This document shows, one piece after another, positions 36,742 to 45,131 of a stretch of DNA of 64,000 bases; positions within the stretch are counted from its first letter, which is position 1; the number at the start of each line of letters is the position of its first letter. The stretch is from the NCBI RefSeq assembly GCF_017814435.1, contig NZ_JAGJCB010000012.1, positions 62,001 through 126,000 on the forward strand. The letters run 5' to 3'. Source of the stretch: Mariniflexile gromovii (lineage in GTDB: Bacteria > Bacteroidota > Bacteroidia > Flavobacteriales > Flavobacteriaceae). The notes under the pieces are model-generated. The model worked only from the letters and a program-made list of their open reading frames with translations, was not told the DNA's origin and searched no databases. The translations under genes and the position numbers were made by a program.

Positions 36742-36803
36742 ATTAATAGCACTGTAAAGATAAGCGATATTAACCATAAAAAAAATACGCACTTATACGT
36801 ATT
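36742..36803 (-). repeat. Tandem promoter-like module, proximal copy
   Basis: Minus strand: AATACG-N8-CGTATT palindrome (36784-36803), 22 nt including a T-run, then TATCTTTA (36755-36762). It ends 2 bp from the response regulator stop. If transcription starts about 6 nt after the -7 box, the palindrome centre is near -44, the place where an activator would contact polymerase. Confidence 0.7.
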
Positions 36804-36805
36804 TT

Positions 36806-37435
36806 TTAAAAATGTTGTTTATTTAGGTTAGCCCAGATAGAAAGTGATGTTGGTTTGTTATCTAAACCTAACTTATTTACAATATTACTTCGATGTTTAT
36901 CTACCGTTCGAACCGAAATGGAAAGTTCTTCAGCAATTCCTGAACTGGTTTTATTTTCAGAAATAAGTTTTACTATTTTTAACTCAGATTTAGTAAGTTT
37001 CTCTAATTCATTAGGCTTGCTGTGTGTGTTATGATTCAAATAGGAGGCTATTTCTTCGCTAAAATAGCGTTCATTTTTTATAACATGGCTGATGCAAATC
37101 TCAATTTCTTCAATAGCAAACTCTTTTAAAATATATCCATACACACCAAAATCTATAGCTTGATCATAAACGTCTTCCTCTTTATCAAAAGTTATAAGGA
37201 TAACTTTAGTTGGTAAGTCGTTTTTTTTGCAAGCTTCAGCAATTTCTAAACCTGTTTTATGAGGCATTCTTATATCAAGAATAGCAATTTCTGGTTTTAA
37301 TTTTACAATAAGGTTGTAAGCGGTATTGCCATCTGCGGCACTTCCAACAATGTTAAAACCTTTGGAAGTTAAAAAATCGGTGAGACCACGCAACATCAGC
37401 GGATGGTCATCGGCAATGACGATAGAAGTACTCAT
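36806..37435 (-). CDS. NarL/FixJ-type response regulator, no adjacent kinase
   Basis: 209 aa. The receiver domain (1-120) has the acidic pair D9/D10, phospho-acceptor D54 in ILDIRMP, Thr in LITFD and Lys in YILKE. The LuxR-type helix-turn-helix (about 145-205) reads LTKSELKIVKLISENKTSSGIAEELSISVRTVDKHRSNI in overlapping pieces. No histidine kinase lies nearby, so the input is unknown. It is transcribed behind a CHAT protein and a retropepsin gene (51-bp gap). Its likely DNA targets are the two palindromic modules just downstream (inference). Confidence 0.93.
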   Translation of the reverse strand: MSTSIVIADDHPLMLRGLTDFLTSKGFNIVGSAADGNTAYNLIVKLKPEIAILDIRMPHKTGLEIAEACKKNDLPTKVILITFDKEEDVYDQAIDFGVYGYILKEFAIEEIEICISHVIKNERYFSEEIASYLNHNTHSKPNELEKLTKSELKIVKLISENKTSSGIAEELSISVRTVDKHRSNIVNKLGLDNKPTSLSIWANLNKQHF

Positions 37436-37486
37436 TAACTTTAGGGAGTTAAATGCTATTAATTTAAAGGATAAATATAAGAAATA

Positions 37487-37930
37487 TTAAAGTTTTAAGT
37501 ATAAGTATTTCGTCTCATAATCTATAACAGCGTTCGATTTTTTTAAAATATCGGCACCAATAATACCATCAACGGGTTTAGATTTATGATTTATTAAAGC
37601 TGTATTCACATGCGTAAGATTAAAAAGTACCAAAACAACTTTATTAGTTTCCCATTTGCCAATTTTAAACTTGTTCTTGTTGGACATTTTCGTTTCCATA
37701 TTAATAGCACCAGCACCAGCAGCCATAATGTTAGAATCTTTTACCTTTAGATTAAAATTATCTACAGCTTCAAAACCCACACAGGAGTTTGATGCACCAG
37801 TATCTAAAATAAAACGGCCCTTTACACCATTTAAAGTGGCTTTTATTTCGAAATGATTGGTTTTGGTCCATCTTAATTTTACACGAATGTAGCCTTTATT
37901 AAGAAGAAATTCTTGAAGTGTTTCTGTCAT
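37487..37930 (-). CDS. Retropepsin-like aspartic protease, cytoplasmic
   Basis: 147 aa with no signal peptide or membrane segment. The catalytic motif is D43-T44-G45 in FILDTGASNS, with a later GIIGADIL (about 122-129), matching the single-domain retropepsin fold that works as a dimer. The 5' end overlaps the 3' end of the CHAT gene by 32 bp, so the two are translationally coupled. The substrate is unknown; the neighbouring membrane CHAT protein, anti-sigma-like protein or response regulator are candidates by context only. Confidence 0.87.
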   Translation of the reverse strand: MTETLQEFLLNKGYIRVKLRWTKTNHFEIKATLNGVKGRFILDTGASNSCVGFEAVDNFNLKVKDSNIMAAGAGAINMETKMSNKNKFKIGKWETNKVVLVLFNLTHVNTALINHKSKPVDGIIGADILKKSNAVIDYETKYLYLKL

Positions 37931-40481
37931 GCTTTCTATATTTCAGAACTAAAAATAACACAATCAAAGCTATTGCTATGCCAAAAAATACATAAAATAA
38001 AGTGAAATTTGGTTTTACGGGTTCAAGTTTGCCATAATATACAAAGGAGCTCCAATAATAAGGTGATTTTTTTGCATTGCTAATGGTTTCATTTTCTAAA
38101 TAATTCATTTTTGATTGATGATTTGCAAAAAATGCCGATTCTGTATCACTATAGTTCTTATAAAACGATTGCATAATCTGTGAAGTAGATAAATCGTTTA
38201 TTTGCCACAAAGTGAAAAGTAAATTTTCGGCACCAGCGTATTGAAACCCTCGTGCAATACTCATAGCGCCTTCACCTTTATAAAGTTTACCAACACCTGT
38301 TTCACAAGCACTTAAAACAACTAAATTGGGGTTTATATCTAAACTATACAATTCATTTAAATACATGGTCTCGTTGTAAAACGATAGGTTTGCAGGTGTT
38401 ATAAAATCGCCACCACTGGCATGGGTTGACAAATGCAAAATAGCATACTTTGCAGCATTTTTTATAAAGCTTTCTTTTGAAGCTTCGGTACTCATAAAAA
38501 TCTTAGAAGGCATTTCTTCTTCAACAGCATGGGCTTCATTTATAGAATACGTAAGCTTTTGGTTGCTATTTTCAAACACTGGAAAAAAACCGAGTAAACC
38601 ATTATTTTTATTGTTAACACTTTCTGATAGATAAAACTGGGCACTAGAATTGTAAGCAATGGTTTGGCTTTTAATTAAAAAAGGCATTTTTTCGAACGAT
38701 GTGTTGCTGGTTTTAGATGATAAAAGCGCTTCAAAAGGTATGAAATTCAACAGGCCATCTGGAATAATTATCACATTTTGATAGGCTAAAGTCGTGTTTA
38801 GTTTCAATACGTTGAAAATATTAAACGCTCTATTTGTATAGTTACCAATATCATTATTAATAATAGACGCATCATCAAATAAATGAATAAAACTGATGAT
38901 GTTTTGCTTGGTCTCATCGGTTAATTCGAAGCTTTCAACATGCATGACTTTTTCAGAAATAACAAATTGATAAACGTTATTTTTTCCATAGAAATACTCC
39001 ACTAAAACCGCTTTGTCTTTGCTTAATTTTTTCTGAATAGCTTCTAAAGTATATACGTTTTTATTTTCAGGATATTTCTTTTCAATGTTTGGTTTTAAAG
39101 CTTTTAACTGAAGGCTAATTGAAATTAATTTTTCGCTCAAAACATTCACTTTGTATGCCTGATTGTTACCAAGTTGTTCTTTTATAAGTAAGTTGGTATA
39201 ACGTTCTTGGGCTTTTATTAAGCTAAATTCTTTAACCAACAAACTGTCATTTGGATATTGTTGTAAACGCTTTTTTTTCTGATTTATGGATTTTAAAACA
39301 GAGGCTTTATTGTTTTCAGAATATTGAAATGCTTCAAACAACAACGCTTTGTTCTTGGTTTTTTGATAGTTGTAAAAAAGAATATCAATACACTTTTCAC
39401 TTCTTATTCTATTATCCGATTGGTTTCTGGTTTTGTTTTCTTGTGAAGTCCAGTTTTCTTGTAGTAATCCGGAAACATAAAAACTTAAATTATAACAATC
39501 CAACGCTTTTTTTGAATTGGTTTCCATAGTTGCCTGCAAATCGAAAATATCAATAAAGGTGTTTTCAGCATATAAATCGGTTTTGTTTGGCAAACTGTTA
39601 CCTTCAAGATTTGGCACTAATAATTTGATTGCTTTTTGCAAACTTTTTAAAGCTTCGTTTTTGTTTTGAAGAAGAAATTGAAGTTGTGCTTCTTCAACAT
39701 AAAACTTTGCTAAGTCCCTAGTGCTTAAATTAGCATTTTGAATATGACCTTTTGCTTTTTCAAATGAAATTAAAGCTTTTTGATAATCACCTTTTTGAAA
39801 TTCTATGATATAATTGGTTTTGAAATTTTCGAATTTTGAAGCTGTATTATTTAAAATAGAAGCTGCCTCAAAATTATTTAAAGCGATTAAGCTAGAAGCT
39901 TTGATACTTTGTAATAATGTTTTTTGATTGGTGTTATTGTTTGAAACTTTAAGAGCATCGTCAACAATTTTTAAAACCGTTTCATGTTTGCCAATAGTTT
40001 GGTACAGCTTTGCCAGATTAATGGCACCACTTATTTTGTGCTTGGTGTTCTTGCTTTTTTCAGCTAAAAAAATGTATTGGTTTATGGTGCTAACGGCATT
40101 GGTGTAATCGCCCGTTTTGGTATACAAATTGCCCAAAGGTTTTAGGCAACTTTCAATAATATCAAAATCGGAAAGTTTGGAAAGCTCGTTGTTGTTGAAA
40201 CGTTTTAAAGCATCTTCATAAGTGGAAATGGCTTCTTTTAATCTTGAATGTTCATCTAAATAATATCCCTTATGGCATTGTAAAAAAACGAGTGCCAATT
40301 GCTCATCTTTAGATTTTACATGGTTTTTAAAAGTTACTTCCTGCTGGGTTAACAGTTTTAACGAAGCGTCATTTTTATTGCTAATAAATGTTTCGGTAGC
40401 GGTGTAAATAGCTTCTTCCAAATTTTGGGAAAAAGAAATTCCGCAGATAAAAAAGAATAGAATAAAAATGGTTCTTATCAT
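37899..40481 (-). CDS. Membrane-anchored TPR-CHAT (caspase-fold) protein
   Basis: 860 aa. A signal peptide (MIRTIFILFFFICGISFSQ) and a C-terminal membrane helix (about 833-852, FGIAIALIVLFLVLKYRK) place the bulk of the protein in the periplasm with a short basic cytoplasmic tail. TPR-like helical repeats fill about 20-420. The CHAT domain (about 540-820) has the catalytic dyad at about His687 (LHLSTHASGGDF) and Cys726 (VVLSACETGVGK). CHAT proteins are proteases of the caspase clan. It overlaps the retropepsin gene and follows the PKD/barrel gene. A degenerate hairpin lies in the 103-bp gap upstream. Confidence 0.9.
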   Translation of the reverse strand: MIRTIFILFFFICGISFSQNLEEAIYTATETFISNKNDASLKLLTQQEVTFKNHVKSKDEQLALVFLQCHKGYYLDEHSRLKEAISTYEDALKRFNNNELSKLSDFDIIESCLKPLGNLYTKTGDYTNAVSTINQYIFLAEKSKNTKHKISGAINLAKLYQTIGKHETVLKIVDDALKVSNNNTNQKTLLQSIKASSLIALNNFEAASILNNTASKFENFKTNYIIEFQKGDYQKALISFEKAKGHIQNANLSTRDLAKFYVEEAQLQFLLQNKNEALKSLQKAIKLLVPNLEGNSLPNKTDLYAENTFIDIFDLQATMETNSKKALDCYNLSFYVSGLLQENWTSQENKTRNQSDNRIRSEKCIDILFYNYQKTKNKALLFEAFQYSENNKASVLKSINQKKKRLQQYPNDSLLVKEFSLIKAQERYTNLLIKEQLGNNQAYKVNVLSEKLISISLQLKALKPNIEKKYPENKNVYTLEAIQKKLSKDKAVLVEYFYGKNNVYQFVISEKVMHVESFELTDETKQNIISFIHLFDDASIINNDIGNYTNRAFNIFNVLKLNTTLAYQNVIIIPDGLLNFIPFEALLSSKTSNTSFEKMPFLIKSQTIAYNSSAQFYLSESVNNKNNGLLGFFPVFENSNQKLTYSINEAHAVEEEMPSKIFMSTEASKESFIKNAAKYAILHLSTHASGGDFITPANLSFYNETMYLNELYSLDINPNLVVLSACETGVGKLYKGEGAMSIARGFQYAGAENLLFTLWQINDLSTSQIMQSFYKNYSDTESAFFANHQSKMNYLENETISNAKKSPYYWSSFVYYGKLEPVKPNFTLFYVFFGIAIALIVLFLVLKYRKHDRNTSRISS

Positions 40482-40528
40482 AATTTAGTAATTCTGCAAG
40501 GTTTTAATAATCTTGGTGTGTTTTGTTA

Positions 40529-40559
40529 AACCTACAAGGTTTCTAAAACCTAGCAGGTT
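40529..40559. other. Imperfect AACCT/AGGTT hairpin upstream of the CHAT gene
   Basis: AACCTACAAGGTTT and AAACCTAGCAGGTT pair at 12 of 14 positions. It belongs to the AGACCT/AGGTCT hairpin group also seen at 42781, 46583 and 53985. It lies between the PKD/barrel gene and the CHAT gene and may partly terminate transcription, though no strong U-tract is present. Confidence 0.45.
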
Positions 40560-40584
40560 GTGTTGCCAAAAGAACCTTAGGTTC

Positions 40585-42540
40585 TCAGAATTTCCAAATG
40601 GCGTAGAATTGCCAGTAGTTAAAATCTTTTTCAAAATTCATGATATAGCGCGCGCCTAAACTGGGGCCAATTCTAGCAAAACCTGCTGTAGCCTCAAACA
40701 ACAAACCTGTTCTTAAATTGGTAAATGAATTGGATACATTATTGGTGTCTTCTTTAGTGCTAATTACAGGGCCATCTGTGGTGTCGCCTTCAAATTGTTC
40801 AACTAAAACCGATTGCTCTTGTTTTTCGCTTAATGAAATGGTGTTTTGTAAACCAGCTCCAAGTCCTATATAATTATTCACATTATAGCGTAACAAAACG
40901 GGTACATCCCAATCAATATTTTCAAATGAATTACTTGTTGTGGTGCGTTGTAAGGTCCTGGTGCCTTGCGCATCTTGTATAAATTCTGTTGTTACATTGG
41001 TTTCGGAATCATAGTTATGAAAATTATTCATCAATTCCAACTGCCAATACCAACGATATGATTTATATGGAGACAAAGTAGCTCCAAAAAAGTAACTTTC
41101 AGAATTGTTTAAATCTGAAAAGGAATTCACCCCAACTTTTGCACCAATTGAAATCCCCGGTAGAAAACGTGTCGTGGAATAATTGGTAATAATCGGGTCG
41201 TTTTTATCAAAAATGATGGCAGTTTTACTTTTAGTTTTTTGTTTGTGAAAATCTTTGGCAAATTTGATGCTGTATTTTACAAACCCTTTGGTAGAATCAT
41301 ATTCCTTTACGTTTTTTTGTTCGCTTCCGGGAAGATAAATATTTTTAAAAGTGAAAATAGCCTGGGTATCGGTAAACGTGGTGTCTAAACAACTGTACAA
41401 CACTTCTTTTTTTGGGCAAATATCGCACTTGGGGTACATGTCCAAAACCTTTAGGGTCGATTTATCCAACATATCAGGAATATCTGTTTCTAACCGAATG
41501 GTACGTGCAGGACCTTCGCCATTATTTTGAAACTTGATTTTGTATTTCAAGGTTTTAAAACGTACCAAGCGGTAATTCATAAACGTACCGTTTGATGACA
41601 TTTTATTAGGATCGTGCGAGGTTACGATTTCCATTTCCATATCCTTTACTTTATGATTATCGTAATTGGCATCGGGCACATAAATACCACGCACCGAAAT
41701 AATGGCACTGGTATCTTTAAGCATTTCTGGCGTTGTTTTTAAACTAAAAAAGATGTTGCGTTCTTCTTTTGGTTTCATGTCATTAAACTCTAAAAGGCTC
41801 CAGTTTTTATAAAAGGCTTTAGAGTCTGCAATGGTTAATGGCAAATTGGTTTTTTCGGTAGAATCTTGCGCAAAAGTTCGAGCGTTTATGAAATCGTTAT
41901 TTGAACTTGCCAAATAGGTGCCATCGTCATCAATATTTCGGGTAAAAGCGAAGCCTTCGGCATCAATATTTTTTTCATTGTTATAGGTTCTGGTTTCGGT
42001 TAACTCGAAATTATTGGCTTTATATTGGTGTTCATTGTAAAACAGATATAATTTTCCGTTTGTAGTATAATCTTTTGGGTTTTTATAGCTTAATATAACT
42101 ACCATTTCTTCATCTGGAACGGGTTCGCGGTTGCGTTTTAGTATGAAATCTTCATCCATAGTAGCCACATCATTATACTCGGTAGTTATGTTGCTTATGG
42201 CAATTTTTTTAGGTCGGGTGGTTGGAGGTTTTCCGGTATCGTAATTATTGGTTGCCCATAATTTTACTTCGTACTCACCAGGTTTTTTATAAGTGTGTTT
42301 TGGGTTTTCTTGGGTGCTATAATGGCCATCGCCAAATTCCCAATAATGGGTGTAAAAGGCTTTTGGTGCACCCGCAATTTGGTTTAAAGCAGGTGTTTCG
42401 GGGGTGAAAATGACCTCGTTGCCATTGGTTGTGTTTTTAATGGTAGCAACGCGCGTTAGTGTATCGTTTACAATTAGTTTTTGGGCATAACTGTAAACAG
42501 TAATTAAAAATAAACATAGAAAAGAAAACCGTTTGTTCAT
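40585..42540 (-). CDS. PKD-domain protein with C-terminal outer-membrane-type barrel
   Basis: About 651 aa from ATG 42540 (MNKRFSFLCLFLITVYSYAQ), chosen because this is the signal peptide; an in-frame ATG at 42591 adds 17 residues in front of it. One PKD domain occupies about 40-110 (YWEFGDGHYSTQENPKHTY). A middle region has conserved-repeat-type beta text (NNGEGPARTIRLETDIPD) and a cysteine cluster CDICPKKEVLYSC. The last ~190 residues look like a small beta barrel (YFFGATLSPY, GARYIMNFEKDFNYWQFYAIWKF). Unknown function; probably surface-exposed. An ECF-type promoter lies at 42733-42763 with a 30-residue ORF between. Confidence 0.8.
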   Translation of the reverse strand: MNKRFSFLCLFLITVYSYAQKLIVNDTLTRVATIKNTTNGNEVIFTPETPALNQIAGAPKAFYTHYWEFGDGHYSTQENPKHTYKKPGEYEVKLWATNNYDTGKPPTTRPKKIAISNITTEYNDVATMDEDFILKRNREPVPDEEMVVILSYKNPKDYTTNGKLYLFYNEHQYKANNFELTETRTYNNEKNIDAEGFAFTRNIDDDGTYLASSNNDFINARTFAQDSTEKTNLPLTIADSKAFYKNWSLLEFNDMKPKEERNIFFSLKTTPEMLKDTSAIISVRGIYVPDANYDNHKVKDMEMEIVTSHDPNKMSSNGTFMNYRLVRFKTLKYKIKFQNNGEGPARTIRLETDIPDMLDKSTLKVLDMYPKCDICPKKEVLYSCLDTTFTDTQAIFTFKNIYLPGSEQKNVKEYDSTKGFVKYSIKFAKDFHKQKTKSKTAIIFDKNDPIITNYSTTRFLPGISIGAKVGVNSFSDLNNSESYFFGATLSPYKSYRWYWQLELMNNFHNYDSETNVTTEFIQDAQGTRTLQRTTTSNSFENIDWDVPVLLRYNVNNYIGLGAGLQNTISLSEKQEQSVLVEQFEGDTTDGPVISTKEDTNNVSNSFTNLRTGLLFEATAGFARIGPSLGARYIMNFEKDFNYWQFYAIWKF

Positions 42541-42620
42541 GCTTATAAAGTTTAAATAGATTTTAAATATACGAAAAGAGATATTTATCAAATTGTTTTA
42601 ATGTGTATCTATTTTTATAA

Positions 42621-42713
42621 TTACAGTAAGTTAGATAAGATTACAGAAACATTTGCACATATAATTGATAATATTATGCAGACTATAATGAATATGATAA
42701 CAAACTTTTTCAT
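42621..42713 (-). CDS. Putative 30-residue hydrophobic peptide directly behind an ECF-type promoter
   Basis: ATG at 42713, TAA at 42621. The peptide is MKKFVIIFIIVCIILSIICA followed by NVSVILSNLL: a basic start, then a hydrophobic stretch with two cysteines. The ATG is about 12 nt after the predicted transcription start of the promoter at 42733-42763. It could be a small membrane peptide, a leader peptide controlling the PKD gene, or a chance ORF in AT-rich DNA. Confidence 0.4.
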   Translation of the reverse strand: MKKFVIIFIIVCIILSIICANVSVILSNLL

Positions 42714-42732
42714 GATGTATCCTTTTATACTA

Positions 42733-42763
42733 TTATATCAACAAAGCAGGTGTTTTGTTACCC
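42733..42763 (-). promoter_or_regulatory. ECF-type promoter D (30-residue ORF and PKD gene)
   Basis: Minus strand GGGTAACA (42756-42763), 17-nt spacer, ATATAA (42733-42738). Same boxes and spacing as promoters A, B and C. The leader to the PKD gene at 42540 would be about 185 nt and contains the 30-residue ORF. Confidence 0.7.
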
Positions 42764-42780
42764 TTTTACTAAATTTTAGA

Positions 42781-42814
42781 AGACCTCACAGATTTTTGAA
42801 AACCTGTGAGGTCT
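42781..42814. other. AGACCT/AGGTCT hairpin
   Basis: AGACCTCACAG and CTGTGAGGTCT form a perfect 11-bp stem. It is near-identical in arms to the hairpin at 46583-46613. Located between promoter D and the lipoprotein-gene terminator. Confidence 0.6.
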
Positions 42815-42817
42815 AAA

Positions 42818-42847
42818 TAAAATCCCAGAAACTAAAGTCTCTGGGAT
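42818..42847 (-). terminator. Intrinsic terminator of the 324-aa lipoprotein gene
   Basis: ATCCCAGA and TCTGGGAT form an 8-bp stem (42822-42847), followed on the minus strand by TTTTATTT. It ends the transcript of the gene at 42915-43889. Confidence 0.7.
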
Positions 42848-42914
42848 AAAAAAAGTAGGTCAAGAATTGTGGCAAACCATGATTTTTAAGTAGGTTGTAA
42901 ACATGGACAGATGT

Positions 42915-43889
42915 TTATGGTAAACCATTGATTATGGTTGTAAGTTGTGCTTCGGTTACTACTGAGGTTTCGTTTTCGTTTATTGTGATGATGCCGTTTT
43001 CTACAATAGTTGCTGCTTTTATAGCGTATTTCCAATCGCCACCATCTTCTGAGATGAAAATAACATGACATTCTAATCCGATAGGAATTTGTCCGTAATG
43101 TTCGCTAAATAAACCTGTAACAGGATCGTAAGTATCTAGATTGGCAAGACCTGTATCTTCGCCATCATAAGATAAAAACACTGAAGAGTTTGTGTTGTTG
43201 TAACCTTCTGGAACATCAACTAGAATGGTTGTTTTTGGTCTTGGGTCATTATAGAATCTATCTACGTTAGACCATCCAAAACCGCCAATAAATGCGTAGT
43301 AATTGTTGCCTTCTGCAAAAACACCGCCTTGACCGTTTGCGCCATCACGTTTGTTTTCGGCCCAAGCAAGGTTTCCATCTTCATCAATAATACCATCCCA
43401 TAAAATCATATCGTTATCTGGACCGCCAGTTAAGGCCGCAGGGATAATTAATTGAAAGTCACAACTAGTATCTAAAGTAACGCCATTTTGTGTAGCTTCT
43501 ACAAAAAATTCGCCACCAGAAATTAATAGAGCCTTGTCGCCATTTGGTAAAATTCCCATAGTAGGTTTATTGGTGGTAAGCATAGTGCCTTTGTTAAATA
43601 TTTCAACAAATTCAATATCTACAACGCCAGTTACAGCATTTCCGTTTTTGGTTAAACAAGAACCATTGATGGTTATTTCTACACCGTTTTCTGATGTGAA
43701 TGTTGTAGAGCCATCTTCAGCATTAAACTGAAAATTTTGTGTAATGTTTTCTAAAGCCTGATCTTTAATGGCGTTGAATTCCTCTGCGGTTGCAGGAATT
43801 ACTAAATCGTCGTTGTCGTTTTTTGTACAGCTTGTAAATACTAAAGCAGTTACTAAAAGTGTTCCTAAAATGTGTTTTAAATTTTTCAT
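42915..43889 (-). CDS. Lipoprotein of unknown function, ECF-controlled
   Basis: 324 aa. Lipobox LVFTSCTKND (Cys about 21) followed by an Asp/Asn-rich tether, as in surface-exposed Bacteroidota lipoproteins. The rest is predicted beta-rich with four cysteines (NGSCLTKN, DTSCDFQL, GLECHVIF) and acidic patches. I do not recognise a family. It is monocistronic between an ECF-type promoter (43919-43949) and a terminator. It belongs to the set of secreted proteins beside the ECF sigma gene. Confidence 0.8.
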   Translation of the reverse strand: MKNLKHILGTLLVTALVFTSCTKNDNDDLVIPATAEEFNAIKDQALENITQNFQFNAEDGSTTFTSENGVEITINGSCLTKNGNAVTGVVDIEFVEIFNKGTMLTTNKPTMGILPNGDKALLISGGEFFVEATQNGVTLDTSCDFQLIIPAALTGGPDNDMILWDGIIDEDGNLAWAENKRDGANGQGGVFAEGNNYYAFIGGFGWSNVDRFYNDPRPKTTILVDVPEGYNNTNSSVFLSYDGEDTGLANLDTYDPVTGLFSEHYGQIPIGLECHVIFISEDGGDWKYAIKAATIVENGIITINENETSVVTEAQLTTIINGLP

Positions 43890-43918
43890 GATAATTTGGG
43901 TTTAATTGTTATTCATTG

Positions 43919-43949
43919 TTATATAAACGGGGCAACTATTTTGTTACCC
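43919..43949 (-). promoter_or_regulatory. ECF-type promoter A (324-aa lipoprotein gene)
   Basis: Minus strand GGGTAACA (43942-43949), 17-nt spacer, ATATAA (43919-43924), with the ATG about 30 nt downstream. Nearly identical to promoter B over about 35 nt, including a GGGTAAC/GTTGCCC near-palindrome. Confidence 0.75.
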
Positions 43950-43975
43950 TGTTTGGGTAATTATTTTTTATTTTT

Positions 43976-44563
43976 TTAATAAACTTGAAAGCCTAAAGCA
44001 ATGTATGGTTGTGCGAAATTTGGAACTGGCCCGCCTGTGCCATAAAAATTAGAACTTAAAAATTCTACGTTTCCTTGGGTTATTGGATAAGGGACATCTG
44101 TGTAGTTAGATTTTCTTAAAACCCTACCAATGGTTTGGTTTAACATGGTATATCCAGGTAAAATGGTTCTTTTTACCGTAATGATATCGCCAGAATTAAC
44201 TTGAACAGGTGTTCCTATAGTTTGGTAATCTAAACCAGCTTGAGAAAAAGTATGTACACCACTGTATGATGTGCCTGTAGTTGTATTGGTTACTTCCATG
44301 GTATAGCCGCCAGTGTAGGTGCTAGGGTTTTGATAACCTATGCTACAAATTTCTCCCGCAGCATTAATTTTAATTGAATATTCATGGGTTTCTAAATCCA
44401 TAGTTTCTATATCGTCGCAGCCATTAGCAGTAGAGTAAGCAGTTGTAATGGCAGAAGACACATAAGCAGTATCGCAAACATTATTTGCGGGATCGTTGTC
44501 GTTGTCGCAACTACTAATCAGCACTACAAAAAATGAAAATAAAAGTGATTTAAAAGTTTTCAT
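43976..44563 (-). CDS. Small lipoprotein of unknown function, ECF-controlled
   Basis: About 195 aa from ATG 44563 (MKTFKSLLFSFFVVLISSCD), lipobox ISSC. A longer in-frame start at 44605 would lie inside the promoter at 44589-44619, so it is rejected. The mature part is beta-rich with cysteines in NNVCDTAY, NGCDDIE and GEICSIGY. The ending (YIALGFQVY) resembles a terminal beta strand. No family recognised. One of three secreted products preceded by the same promoter type. Confidence 0.78.
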   Translation of the reverse strand: MKTFKSLLFSFFVVLISSCDNDNDPANNVCDTAYVSSAITTAYSTANGCDDIETMDLETHEYSIKINAAGEICSIGYQNPSTYTGGYTMEVTNTTTGTSYSGVHTFSQAGLDYQTIGTPVQVNSGDIITVKRTILPGYTMLNQTIGRVLRKSNYTDVPYPITQGNVEFLSSNFYGTGGPVPNFAQPYIALGFQVY

Positions 44564-44588
44564 GATTTTTAATTTAGGGGTTATACCA

Positions 44589-44619
44589 TTATATAAACAG
44601 GGCAACTATTTTGTTACCC
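44589..44619 (-). promoter_or_regulatory. ECF-type promoter B (195-aa lipoprotein gene)
   Basis: Minus strand GGGTAACA (44612-44619), 17-nt spacer, ATATAA (44589-44594), with the ATG 26 nt downstream. The flanks match promoter A at all but one position over about 35 nt, suggesting a duplicated regulatory segment. Confidence 0.75.
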
Positions 44620-44636
44620 TGTTTTGGTGATTTTTT

Positions 44637-45071
44637 TTATTGTTGAGGTTGACTGATGATTATTTTTGATACAATCGCATCACCTGAAGCAACTAAAGCA
44701 ATCATTTTATTAGCATAATCTTCAGAAGAGGCATAACCTTTTGCAGAGCCTGTTTCGGTTTCAACTTCCCAGAAATAGTTTCTGTTGCTTGTTTCAGATT
44801 TTAAAACCAAATAGCTTTGGATTTCGGTTCCTAAAACAATTTCTCCTGAGCTAGATAAAGCAATCATTTCTTTGGCGCTATCAAGTGAAAGGGATGTTCC
44901 TGAATAAATACCTTTGTCTGTTTCTACTTTCCAGTCAAATACTTGAGCAATGTTTTCTTTTGTAAATGTTACAACTTCAGTTGAAGTGTTAAGGGTCTTG
45001 TTTTCATTAGTAGCGTTTATATTTAATATTGAAAAAGCTACTGTTGCGATAATTAAAATTGATTTTTTCAT
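44637..45071 (-). CDS. Secreted protein with two internal ~40-residue repeats
   Basis: 144 aa. A signal peptide (cleavage near NINATN) is followed by two related units, about 47-90 and 97-141. The shared pattern is FxWxVET-x2-G-x3-G, then SxDxA-x2-MIALxxSGxxI (FDWKVETDKGIYSG against YFWEVETETGSAKG; KEMIALSSSGEIV against NKMIALVASGDAI). I know no family with this repeat. It is divergent from the ECF sigma gene and has an ECF-type promoter in the shared 136-bp space. Confidence 0.78.
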   Translation of the reverse strand: MKKSILIIATVAFSILNINATNENKTLNTSTEVVTFTKENIAQVFDWKVETDKGIYSGTSLSLDSAKEMIALSSSGEIVLGTEIQSYLVLKSETSNRNYFWEVETETGSAKGYASSEDYANKMIALVASGDAIVSKIIISQPQQ

Positions 45072-45131
45072 GATTTCTAAATTTTTATGGATTATTAAAA
45101 TTTTTGTTTCGTAATCTTTTCTGTTACACCC

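Noticed and set aside
36806-40481. Calling the CHAT-retropepsin-regulator genes an antiphage defence system.
   Set aside because: No nuclease, gasdermin, CRISPR or other effector is present. The CHAT protein is exported to the periplasm, and the context is envelope regulation.
40498-40531. A fifth ECF-type promoter before the CHAT gene (GTTTAACA, 17 nt, TAAAAC).
   Set aside because: Only 6 of 8 bases of the -35 box match and the -10 is poor. Not counted with the four identical sites.
44564-44605. Upstream start of the 195-aa lipoprotein gene.
   Set aside because: It lies within the ECF-type promoter B and would hide the lipoprotein signal peptide.
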